Below are positions 53,201 to 60,223 of a stretch of DNA of 64,000 bases, piece after piece (position 1 is the first letter of the stretch; every line of letters starts with the position of its first letter). A program made the translations under genes and the position numbers. Source of the DNA: Leifsonia sp. EB41 (lineage in GTDB: Bacteria > Actinomycetota > Actinomycetes > Actinomycetales > Microbacteriaceae); assembly GCF_041262565.1 (NCBI RefSeq), contig NZ_JBGCCJ010000001.1, positions 1,426,001-1,490,000 on the forward strand, read 5' to 3'. A model generated the notes under the pieces. The model made no database searches, was not told where the DNA came from, and saw nothing but the letters and a program-made list of their open reading frames with translations.

Positions 53201-54997
53201 GTCGCGGTTCAGGCCGAAGCGCGCCGAGTTCTCGATCTCCTCCAGGGAGACGACGTCGGCGGTGAGGGCGTTGATCGCGGCGACGATCTTGTCCTGCTGA
53301 CGCTTGAGGCTGGTCGCGTCGGCGGCGCCGCGGGCGTCGCAGCCGGAGTTGACGGTGATCTTGTTGCCGTCGCGGTCGGTGTAGAACGTGCAGCCGGGGA
53401 GCTGGTCGCCGGTGGTCGGGAAGTAGTTCAGCACGTTGAACGTCGCCAGGCGCAGGTCGCCTCCGACGTTGGCCGGGGCCGCGGTGCGGGTGTTCCCGAA
53501 GGTGACGGGCTGGACGGTCGCCGCGGTCGCCGGGGTGAGCTCGGCGGTCGGCTGGAACTTCCAGGCGTCGTTGCGGTAGTCGAGGATGACCGGCTTGGTG
53601 AACGTGACCGGCGCGCCGACGCGGACCGGGCCGGTCAGCGACAGGTACGGCAGCGGCTTGGACTTGTTCGCCGAGCTGAGGAAGTTGGTCGAGGCGCCGT
53701 CGTCGAGGGTGACGGAACGGGACTTGTTGTCGGCGACGGCTGCGGCGTAGGCCGGGGTGCCGGGACGGGCGGTCTCGGTCGCCTGGACCAGCGGCTTGTC
53801 GCCGGCCGCGAGGCCGATCTCGCCGTACTGGTTGGCCGAGTAGACGTCGGTGACGGTGAAGGCGCCCTGCGGAGCGAGCAGCATCCCCTCGAGGCTCTCG
53901 CGCTGCGCGTCGGTCGTCGGGAGGGCGACGGTCGCGGGGGTCGGCGCGGTGACGGTGCTCGCGTCGAGCTTGTCGACCTTCGTGGCGGTCAGCTCGGTGA
54001 GGCCGTTGAACTCGCTGACGGCGCCGGTCACCTGCACGTAGTCGCCCACGGCGACGCTGGCGGCAGCGGAGGAGCCGAAGACGAAGAGCGCGTCGGACGC
54101 GGTGTGGGTCGCGAGGTCGATCGCGCCTCCCGTGCCCGGGGTCTGCAGGTAGAAGCCGTTGAAGCCTCCGGTCGGGTAGGCCGCGGTGACGACGCCGACG
54201 GTGCTGACCGTCTGGCCGGCCTTCGGGCTGGTGTCACCCGTGCCCTGGATCTCAGCGATGGAGACCGTGCCGGGCGGACCCGGGTCGGTCCCGGTCCCGG
54301 GGTCGGTGCCTCCGCCGTCGCCCGGGTTGCCGGGGTCGGTGGCCGACGCGGTGTTCTGCGGGGTGATCGTCGCGCTCAGCGAGATGTCCGCGGCGTTGTC
54401 GTCGGTGTCCGTGAAGGACGTGCGGTTGAGAGACTTCACATCCGTGTTGCCGCTCGGCGCCGTCGCAGCCTTCGAACCTTCGAAGGTGTTCGACGTGCCG
54501 TATCCGATCAGGTCCGCGACGTTGGCGTTGCCCGTGACGGAGCCCGCTGGGAGGGTCAGCGCGGTGGCCGACTTGGCCAGGATGAGGGTGCCGGAGGCAC
54601 CGGACGGGTTCAGTCCGTTGCTTGCGGCGTCCGGCGTCGGGAGGGCGGCGCCCGCGGTGCCGTTGGAGGCTCCGGCGACCAGGTAGTAGCCCTTGGCGGC
54701 GATCGTTCCGCTCAGCGCGACGACCCCGTTCGCCGCGCCAGTGCTGGTCGCGGAGCGGTACTGCACGCTCCAGCCGGTCAGCGCGACGGGCTGGTCGCCC
54801 GGGTTGTAGAGCTCGACGAACTTGTTGGCGTAGGCGGCTCCGGCGCTGCCGCCGGACAAGTACGCCTCGTTGATGACGACACCGGTGCCGTCTGTGCTGG
54901 CGAACGCCGGTGTCGCGACGAGGGAGCCGGCGGCGAGGCCTGCTCCGACGGCCACGGCGGTGGCGGCGCGCCACAAAGTGCGCAGTCTGGTTGACAT
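50204..54997 (-). CDS. Secreted ExeM/NucH-type nuclease fused to 5'-nucleotidase
   Basis: A 1597-residue exported protein. Signal peptide at residues 1-33 (RLRTLWRAATAVAVGAGLAAGSLVATPAFA). Then a lamin-tail domain (GVVINEAYLSGGSAG to about 160), an OB-fold part, an endonuclease/exonuclease/phosphatase domain from about 515 (LRLATFNVLNYFP, LIGDFNAYLNEDP, SSDHDPVVIGL), a metallophosphatase domain from about 850 (LNINDFHGRID, AGDNIGAS, VGNHEFDKG, FTGHTHKQ) and a 5'-nucleotidase C-terminal domain to about 1330. An Ig-like domain (1380-1455) and a final Trp-rich tail follow. It digests external DNA and frees phosphate or nucleosides. No LPXTG is present. Confidence 0.92.
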   Translation of the reverse strand: MSTRLRTLWRAATAVAVGAGLAAGSLVATPAFASTDGTGVVINEAYLSGGSAGAAYANKFVELYNPGDQPVALTGWSVQYRSATSTGAANGVVALSGTIAAKGYYLVAGASNGTAGAALPTPDAASNGLNPSGASGTLILAKSATALTLPAGSVTGNANVADLIGYGTSNTFEGSKAATAPSGNTDVKSLNRTSFTDTDDNAADISLSATITPQNTASATDPGNPGDGGGTDPGTGTDPGPPGTVSIAEIQGTGDTSPKAGQTVSTVGVVTAAYPTGGFNGFYLQTPGTGGAIDLATHTASDALFVFGSSAAASVAVGDYVQVTGAVSEFNGLTELTATKVDKLDASTVTAPTPATVALPTTDAQRESLEGMLLAPQGAFTVTDVYSANQYGEIGLAAGDKPLVQATETARPGTPAYAAAVADNKSRSVTLDDGASTNFLSSANKSKPLPYLSLTGPVRVGAPVTFTKPVILDYRNDAWKFQPTAELTPATAATVQPVTFGNTRTAAPANVGGDLRLATFNVLNYFPTTGDQLPGCTFYTDRDGNKITVNSGCDARGAADATSLKRQQDKIVAAINALTADVVSLEEIENSARFGLNRDDALKTLVSALNAAAGSDVWAFVPSPSKLPASEDVIRTAFIYKKAVAAPVGASTILDDAAFSNARQPLAQAFKKVGAQDSSAFIAIVNHFKSKGSGSGADADQGDGQGASNASRVKQATALVAFANERTATLGSDKVLLIGDFNAYLNEDPIKVLTDAGYIDQVSTRTSKATYSFGGTVGSLDHVLASPAANAAITGADVWNINSVESVALEYSRYNYNATNFYEPSPYRSSDHDPVVIGLDLKAAPVTLNLLNINDFHGRIDSNTVKFAGTVEKLRAEGGEGNTLFLSAGDNIGASLFASASAGDVPTLDVLNALDLKTSAVGNHEFDKGLSDLTGRVKDAAKFGYLGANVYQKGTKTPALPEYQVFTVNGLKVGVIGAVTQETPTLVSPGGISTVDFGDPVEAVNRVAAQLTDGDPANGEADVIVAEYHEGAGFGQPEGATLDQEVAAGGAFADIVTKTSAKVSAIFTGHTHKQYAWEGPVPGVAGATRPIVQTGSYGENIGQITLTVDGDSKQVTAHTDRNVARTTDSDASLVAAYPRVAKVKTIVDKALADAAVIGNQKVGAVTSDITTAYLNGGRDDRMSESTLGNLVADSLLSTLSPAQLGGAEIGVVNPGGLRAELLYGTDGSVSYAQANAVLPFVNNLWTTSLTGAQFKQALEQQWQRNADGTVPSRPFLNLGLSKNVSYTYDATRPEGDRITSILVNGSAIDPAKSYRIGTFSFLAQGGDNFRAFAAGTDTRDSGLIDRDAWIGYISAHSPLSPSFARRGVSVTDVPTTTLTRGQQVSFGVQKLNLTSLGSPANTSLELSWGGSAVIGSVPVDAAGNATVSFTVPASAAGASTLVLTAKESGTTVRIPLTVEAAPTDGKPTTDPKAAPESALTKALNGKISFKDKAYHAGDPIDITVGKARAGQWVSVWVYSQPAAVGAGWIQVPADGILHLTLPKPLAKGDHKLSVQDSTNSVIGWGDLKVSNGNALGHWVWTLVWNWLTGWLWGWQQQ

Positions 54998-55205
54998 TTC
55001 TCTCCTCGATCGGAAGGGGGGATCTCGTGCGAGTCCGCGGCAACCTTAGGGATGGCGGAGAACCGCGCACTGTCTTGTGAGTGAACGTACAGAGAACTCG
55101 TACAGGGGTAGACCGCTCATTTGAGCACTCCCCCGTTCGCGGGGGTCCGGCGCTCGCGCTGCGGCCTCCCGGCGCGCACCTCCCGGGTGGGCCATGATGG
55201 TGTGC

Positions 55206-56078
55206 ATGCGGATCGACGAGATCGCCCACTTCCGGGCGCTGGCGACGGAGGGCCATCTGGCCCTGGCCGCCGAGACGCTCGGGGTCTCGCAGTCGACCCT
55301 CTCGCGCTCCCTCGCGCGGCTGGAGGCGGAGGCCGACGTCGAGCTGTTCGACCGCCGCCGCGGGCACCTGGAGCTCAACCAGTACGGCGAGATCCTGCTG
55401 GCCCACGCGTCACGCGCGGAGGCGGAGCTCGACACCGCGCGCGCCCGCATCGACGCCCTCCGCGACCCGGCCGCCGGGATCGTCTCCCTCGCCTACGTCT
55501 CGTCGTTCGGGAGCTGGCTGCTGCCGCGCGTGGTCAGCGAGTACCGCAGCCTGTTCCCCGACATCCGCTTCGCCCTGCGCGGCGGGACGGCGGACACCGT
55601 GCTCGACGCGCTGCGCGAGGGCTCGGCCGACCTGGCCTTCCTCAGCCCCGACCCGCGCGACCCCGACATCGAGTGGGTGCCGCTGACCGCGGAGCGGCTG
55701 GTGCTCGGCGTGCCGGTGGGACATCCCCTGGCCGTGCGCAGCGAGGCCTCCTTCGCCGATCTGACGGAGGCCGAGCTGGTCGCATTGCGCCCGGGCTCGG
55801 GATTGCGGACGATCGCGGACGCCTACTTCGCCGCGCACGGTGAGGTGCTCTCACCGGTGATCGAGGTCACCGAGCTGTCGACCCTGCGCGCGCTCGTGCG
55901 CGACGGCGTCGGCGTCGCGCTCATCCCCGACACACCGGCGGAGCCGGGGATCGTGGCGGTCCCGCTCGCCGATGAAGCGGAGCGGGTCATCGGGATCGCC
56001 CGCAACCGCACCCGCTCGCAGCCCGCGGCCGCAGAGCAGTTCGCGCGCTTCGTCCGCGAGGAGCTCACCGCGCTCTGA
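55206..56078 (+). CDS. LysR-family transcription regulator
   Basis: A 290-residue LysR protein. Winged helix: FRALATEGHLALAAETLGVSQSTLSRSLARLEAEADVELFDRRRGHLELNQYGEILL. The effector domain starts GIVSLAYVSSFGSWLLPRVVSEYRSLFPDIRFALRGG and follows the GltR/CysB-like pattern. ATG 55206 is chosen because homologues start MRIDEI. Target genes are unknown; it is divergent from the nuclease gene 208 bases away and may control it. Confidence 0.92.
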   Translation: MRIDEIAHFRALATEGHLALAAETLGVSQSTLSRSLARLEAEADVELFDRRRGHLELNQYGEILLAHASRAEAELDTARARIDALRDPAAGIVSLAYVSSFGSWLLPRVVSEYRSLFPDIRFALRGGTADTVLDALREGSADLAFLSPDPRDPDIEWVPLTAERLVLGVPVGHPLAVRSEASFADLTEAELVALRPGSGLRTIADAYFAAHGEVLSPVIEVTELSTLRALVRDGVGVALIPDTPAEPGIVAVPLADEAERVIGIARNRTRSQPAAAEQFARFVREELTAL

Positions 56079-56085
56079 CGGTGAC

Positions 56086-56547
56086 CTAGGCGCCCGCGCA
56101 CTCCGTACCGACCGCCGTCGACGCCGTCGACAGCGTCTTGAGCTTGGTGGTGAGCACGTTGGTGTCGACGCTGGACGGGTCGGCCTGGATCTTCTTGATG
56201 TAGTCCGCGTAGTCCGTAAAGGCCGCCGCGGCGGCGTGCGACTTGACCTTCACCTCCGGGTTGGTGACGCCCGAGTCCATGCTCGCGAAGGACGCGGTCA
56301 TCTCGTCCAGGATCGCCTGCGCCTTCGACGGGTCGGACATCGCCGCCGCGGCCTCGCCCTGCTTCGAGGCGACGTCCTTCATCGCCTTCATGACGATGGC
56401 GCACGCCTGCGCGCGCGTCTGAGCGGCAGCCGTGGTGGTGGCACTGACGGTCGGCTTGGAAGCGCGGGCCGGCGTGGACGCGGAGCACCCGCTCAGCGCT
56501 GCGACGAGCGCGATCGAGGCAGCGGCGACGACGGAGATCTTCTTCAT
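56086..56547 (-). CDS. Lipoprotein, unknown function
   Basis: A 153-residue lipoprotein. KKISVVAAASIALVAALSGC ends in a lipobox with the lipidated Cys at residue 21, after which a Thr/Ala/Ser linker leads to a helical domain (RAQACAIVMKAMKDVASKQGEAAAAM, MTASFASMDSGVTNPEVKVKSHAAAAAFTDYADYIKKIQ). It is anchored outside the cell membrane. No family is recognised. GGGGGGAACCGA precedes ATG 56547. Confidence 0.8.
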   Translation of the reverse strand: MKKISVVAAASIALVAALSGCSASTPARASKPTVSATTTAAAQTRAQACAIVMKAMKDVASKQGEAAAAMSDPSKAQAILDEMTASFASMDSGVTNPEVKVKSHAAAAAFTDYADYIKKIQADPSSVDTNVLTTKLKTLSTASTAVGTECAGA

Positions 56548-56652
56548 TCGGTTCCCCCCAGGAAATGCGGATCGGAGTGATCCGCCCGGAGGAACGTATC
56601 GCACCGGCCGCCTGCGGCCCGCGACATCCCGTCGCGACGCGCGGTGCGGCGC

Positions 56653-57231
56653 TCAGACGCCCTTCGCGGCGAGCGCCCCCAGCGCACCCCAGAGCCGGTC
56701 GATGTCGGCCGGCAGCTCGTCGAGGCGGCCGCGTTCCGCCGCGATCATGTACGCACCGAAGAAGCCCTGGACCGCCACCACGGCGACCTCGCGAGGGGTG
56801 AGCCCCTGCGGAAGCGACGGCTCCTGTTCGAGGTAGCCGGCGACGACCCCGACCCAATGGTCGTAGGGGTCGGCGTCCGGCCCGGGCGGGAGGATCGTCT
56901 GCGAGAGCGCCATCGCCGCGCGCACCCGCACATCCGATGCGAACACCGCGCCCACCCTCCTGGTCAGCTCGGCGGCGGCCGCCACGCCACGCAGACCGCT
57001 CGCGTCGACCTCGGAGACGATCGCGGGCCAGTTGCCGTACTTCTCCACGACCAGGGCCTTCGCGAGGTCGAGCTTCGACCGGAAGTGGAAGTACACCGCG
57101 CCCTTGGTCAGCCCGGTGCGCTCGACGATCCGCTCGAGCCGGGCTCCGGCGTAGCCGTGCTGGTCGAACTCGTCCGCGGCAGCCTCGAGGATGCTGGCGC
57201 GGCTGCGCTCGGCGCGCTCCTGACGTGGCAT
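56653..57231 (-). CDS. TetR regulator, butyrolactone-receptor-like
   Basis: A 192-residue TetR protein. SRASILEAAADEFDQHGYAGARLERIVERTGLTKGAVYFHFRSKLDLAKALVVEKY is the ScbR-like DNA-binding domain, followed by ASDVRVRAAMALSQTILPPG. It is the second member of this type in the window (see 41156). Divergent from the DUF805 gene; no butyrolactone synthase is nearby and the ligand is unknown. Confidence 0.85.
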   Translation of the reverse strand: MPRQERAERSRASILEAAADEFDQHGYAGARLERIVERTGLTKGAVYFHFRSKLDLAKALVVEKYGNWPAIVSEVDASGLRGVAAAAELTRRVGAVFASDVRVRAAMALSQTILPPGPDADPYDHWVGVVAGYLEQEPSLPQGLTPREVAVVAVQGFFGAYMIAAERGRLDELPADIDRLWGALGALAAKGV

Positions 57232-57423
57232 GCGGGGGTCTCGATCCGTTCGATGCGGCGGTCCCCCCAGCCGCCAACTCTAACCCGGGGCGGCCCCCGG
57301 ACTGGGCACGGCGCTCGATTGAGCGGCGAGTCGTGTCGCGGTCGTCCCTCAGCGGAAGACGCTGGTGCGCGGGACGGCCCGCCGTCGCATCCTGGACTCG
57401 AACCCCCACGATTGGAGGACCCG

Positions 57424-57876
57424 ATGTCGACGCCGCAGCCGCCGGCCCCGCTCTGGGCGCCGCTCTATGGTGCGAACATGGGCGACGCCATCCGCCGGTT
57501 CTTCACCAAGTACGCCGACTTCACCGGCCGGGCGAGCCGCAGCGAGTACTGGTGGTTCTTCCTGTTCGACGTGCTCCTGGCGATCGTCTACTGGACGTTC
57601 GTCGTCGTGATCGGCCGACTGAGTGGGAGCCTCCGGATGACCGGCTCGTCGCGCCTCGTCGGCCCGCTCTTCTGGGTGCTGCTCGCCGTGTGGATCGTGT
57701 GGGTGTTCGCGACCCTGGTGCCGCACCTGGCCCTGGTCTGGCGCCGCCTGCACGACGCGAACCTGGCCGGGCCGTTGTACTTCATCTCGTTCGCGCCGTT
57801 CGGGTGGGTGGTGCAGCTCGTGCTCACCGCGCTGCCGCCGAACCCGGTCGGGGCGCGGTTCGACCGGCCGCGTTAG
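57424..57876 (+). CDS. DUF805 membrane protein
   Basis: A 150-residue DUF805 protein: RFFTKYADFTGRASRSEYWWFFLFDVLLAIVYWTFVVVIG opens with the family signature FxGRxSRxEYW, then a cluster of hydrophobic helices and WRRLHDANLAGPLYFISFAPFGWVVQLVL with the RRLHD motif. The function of the family is unknown. GGAGGACCCG precedes ATG. It ends 4 bases from the converging kinase-like gene. Confidence 0.9.
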   Translation: MSTPQPPAPLWAPLYGANMGDAIRRFFTKYADFTGRASRSEYWWFFLFDVLLAIVYWTFVVVIGRLSGSLRMTGSSRLVGPLFWVLLAVWIVWVFATLVPHLALVWRRLHDANLAGPLYFISFAPFGWVVQLVLTALPPNPVGARFDRPR

Positions 57877-57880
57877 CAGC

Positions 57881-58360
57881 TCAGCAGGAGTCCGCGAACA
57901 GCCGCCGCGGCCGCTCCGGGTCGGCGTCGTCGAACAGCACGGAGGCGACCTCCCGGGGCGCGCCCAGCGGGTCCTTGCGCCCGGTGGCGACGAACGACCA
58001 GTCGGCGTCGCGCTCCGGGTCGTGCTCGATCCAGACCGAGAAGTTCCAGAACCCGCGCAGGGTCTCGCCCAGCAGGCCGGGCCCGTCGACGACGAGGACG
58101 CCCTCCGGCGCCGCGGTGCGGAACGGCGTCACCACGTCGCTGCGGAGGCTGTCGGGCGTGACGTGCGCCGTCGTGTGGGTGCGCTCGGCGGCCTGGCCCG
58201 ACGCGCGCAGCGCCTCGGCGAGCGCGTCCGCCGCCGCCTGGAGGTCGGCGCCGGCCACACCCGTGACCGCGATGAACCGCGGCCCGCGCGTGTAGTGCTG
58301 GAGGAACTCGGCCGCGAGCCCGTCGAAGAAGGACGCGCGGTCGGTGGTGGTGCTGCCCAT
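57881..58360 (-). CDS. P-loop-kinase-like protein with lost nucleotide motif
   Basis: A 159-residue protein whose layout follows uridine-kinase-like proteins: FIAVTGVAGADLQAAADALAEALRASG lies where Walker A should be, and VLVVDGPGLLGETLRGFWNFSVWIEHDPE where the DG-x-x-L-x-x-E-L-R part is. But GxxxxGK[ST] is replaced by GVAGADLQ, so phosphate binding is probably lost. It might bind a partner or be decaying. ATG 58360 is the only fitting start. It lacks a close neighbour that explains it. Confidence 0.6.
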   Translation of the reverse strand: MGSTTTDRASFFDGLAAEFLQHYTRGPRFIAVTGVAGADLQAAADALAEALRASGQAAERTHTTAHVTPDSLRSDVVTPFRTAAPEGVLVVDGPGLLGETLRGFWNFSVWIEHDPERDADWSFVATGRKDPLGAPREVASVLFDDADPERPRRLFADSC

Positions 58361-58422
58361 GCCGCGAGTATCCCACCGGGACGGGGAGGCTGCCAGCGAG
58401 GGCGGTCCATACGCGGAACGGC

Positions 58423-58890
58423 TCAGTCGCGTGCCGGGGCAACGCTGCGGGCGAAGAACACCCGGTCGTAGCCGTCCGATCGGCGGCGCCCGGTCTCGCG
58501 GAAGCCGCGACGCGGGTAGTACGCGACGTTCTCGGTCATCCCCGCGTTCGTGTACAGCCGCACCTCCGTCGCCCCTGCCGCCCTGGCCTGCTCGTCGGCG
58601 AGGTCGAGCAGGCGGGTCCCGAGCCCGGAGCCGCGCTCGCTCGCGGCCACCGCGATGTTCTCGACCTCCACGAATCCCGGATGCACCGCGCTGACCAGGA
58701 GGCCGACGACGCGCCCATCGCGGAAGGCCACGACCGCTCCCCCGTCGCCGACGATCGCGGCGTAGTCCGCCGTCAGCGGCGCCGGCGTGACCCCGAGGCG
58801 TAGGACGTACGGCTCGTAGGCCTCGTGCACGAGCGCCACGATCGCCGGCACGTCGGCCGCGGTCGCCCGCGCGAACTCGATCCCGTCCAT
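58423..58890 (-). CDS. GNAT-family N-acetyltransferase
   Basis: A 155-residue acetyltransferase: FARATAADVPAIVALVHEAYEPYVLRLGVTPAPLTADYA, GRVVGLLVSAV, then FVEVENIAVAASERGSGLGTRLLDLADEQARAAGATEVRLYTNAGMTENVAYYPRRGFRETGRRR, with the acetyl-CoA loop RGSGLG and the tail tyrosines typical of GNAT. Substrate unknown. It is divergent from telA; the two are 75 bases apart. Confidence 0.9.
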   Translation of the reverse strand: MDGIEFARATAADVPAIVALVHEAYEPYVLRLGVTPAPLTADYAAIVGDGGAVVAFRDGRVVGLLVSAVHPGFVEVENIAVAASERGSGLGTRLLDLADEQARAAGATEVRLYTNAGMTENVAYYPRRGFRETGRRRSDGYDRVFFARSVAPARD

Positions 58891-58965
58891 CCGGCAGACC
58901 TTACCCTTCACGCAGGTGCGCGGCCTACCCTGGAGGGGTTGCGGTCCTGGTGGGAGGAGAACGAC

Positions 58966-60141
58966 ATGGATGCGGGTCAGGGAGACGAGCTGCAGCCGCC
59001 CGAGGCGGTGCCGGAGCTTCCCGACGAGCGTGCGATGGGGATGATGAGCGTCTCTCCTCAGCGGGCGGCCGAGCTGGAGTCCCGCGCGCGCGAGTGGATC
59101 CGCGACCTGGCCGGCGCCGACCCGGGCAGCGAGGCCTTCCGGCGCAAGATCACCGGTTTCTCCCGCCTCGGCGACACCGAGATGCAGGAGTCGAGCAACG
59201 CCTCCCGGCAGCTGCTGAGCCGCCCGGCCACCGCGCTGGCCGCGGCGCGCGGCAAGGCGGTGCGGACGGACCCGCAGTACGGCGTCCTGCGCACCCTCCA
59301 GGCCCTGCGGGCGACGGTGAGCGACTTCGATCCGCAGCACACCAGCAAGAGCTACCGGATGCTGGCGCGCATGCCGGGCGGCCGCCGCCTCCGCAAGTAC
59401 GTCGAGCGGTTCGAGTCGGCGCAGAAGCAGCTCGACCAGATCGTGGTGTCCCTCGACCACGGCGAGGAGTGGCTGCGCCGCGACAACGAGGAGATCGAGA
59501 ACGAGCGCACGGCGCTCTGGAAGACGACGGAGCGGCTGAACGAGTACGTCACGCTGGCCGCCGCGCTCGACCGCGCGACCGTGGAGCGCGCCGACGACCT
59601 CCGCCTCACCGACCCGGTGCGAGCGGCGACGCTGGAAAAAGAGGCGCTCTTCCCGATCCGCCAGCGCCGCCAGGACCTCACCACCCAGATCGCGGTTTCC
59701 GTGCAGGCCTACCTCGCCCTCGACGTGATCAAGAAGAACAACGTGGAGCTGATCAAGGGCGTCGAGCGGGCCAAGACCACCACGGTCTCCGCGCTGCGCA
59801 CCGCCGTGGTCGTGGCGCAGGCCCTGGAGAACCAGCGCCTCGTCATCGACCAGCTCGGCGCCCTCCACCAGAGCACGAACGCCCTGATCGGCCGCACCGG
59901 CGAGGTGCTGCGCGACCAGACGGAGCAGATCCAGAAGGAGCAGACCACCTCCGCCGTCGACGCGCAGGTGCTGCAGCGCGCCTTCGACGACGTGTTCGCG
60001 ACGATGGACGGGATCGACGTGTACCGGGGGCAGGCGATCACGAGCATGTCGCAGACGGTGGACGCGCTGGAGCACCAGGTGGCGCGGTCGCGGAGCTACC
60101 TGAAGCGGGCGCGGCCAGAGCGGGGCGGCCCGAACCCGTAG
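58966..60141 (+). CDS. telA: Toxic anion resistance protein (TelA family)
   Basis: A 391-residue coiled-coil-rich protein of the TelA/KlaA family: KYVERFESAQKQLDQIVVSLDHGEEWLRRDNEEIENERTALW, YLALDVIKKNNVELIKGVERAKTTTVSALRTAVVVAQALENQRLVIDQL. In other bacteria such proteins are linked to tellurite or phage stress and TerZ-like systems; here no ter genes are close. GGGAGGAG precedes ATG 58966. It converges with fdhF-like over the palindrome. Confidence 0.9.
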   Translation: MDAGQGDELQPPEAVPELPDERAMGMMSVSPQRAAELESRAREWIRDLAGADPGSEAFRRKITGFSRLGDTEMQESSNASRQLLSRPATALAAARGKAVRTDPQYGVLRTLQALRATVSDFDPQHTSKSYRMLARMPGGRRLRKYVERFESAQKQLDQIVVSLDHGEEWLRRDNEEIENERTALWKTTERLNEYVTLAAALDRATVERADDLRLTDPVRAATLEKEALFPIRQRRQDLTTQIAVSVQAYLALDVIKKNNVELIKGVERAKTTTVSALRTAVVVAQALENQRLVIDQLGALHQSTNALIGRTGEVLRDQTEQIQKEQTTSAVDAQVLQRAFDDVFATMDGIDVYRGQAITSMSQTVDALEHQVARSRSYLKRARPERGGPNP

Positions 60142-60161
60142 CGCCGACCCTCCCCAACCGT

Positions 60162-60218
60162 CGAGGGGCACGTAAACGCCCCTAAAACGCGCTTTTAGGG
60201 GCGTTTACGTGCCCTTCG
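60162..60218. terminator. 26-bp inverted repeat, GAGGGGCACGT family, core 1
   Basis: Arms 60162-60187 and 60193-60218 pair at 25 of 26 positions with a 5-base loop. The arm CGAGGGGCACGTAAACGCCCCT is the same as that at 12981. The TTTTA run after the inner stem gives it a real U tract. It lies between converging telA and fdhF-like genes. Confidence 0.88.
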
Positions 60219-60223
60219 GCGGA

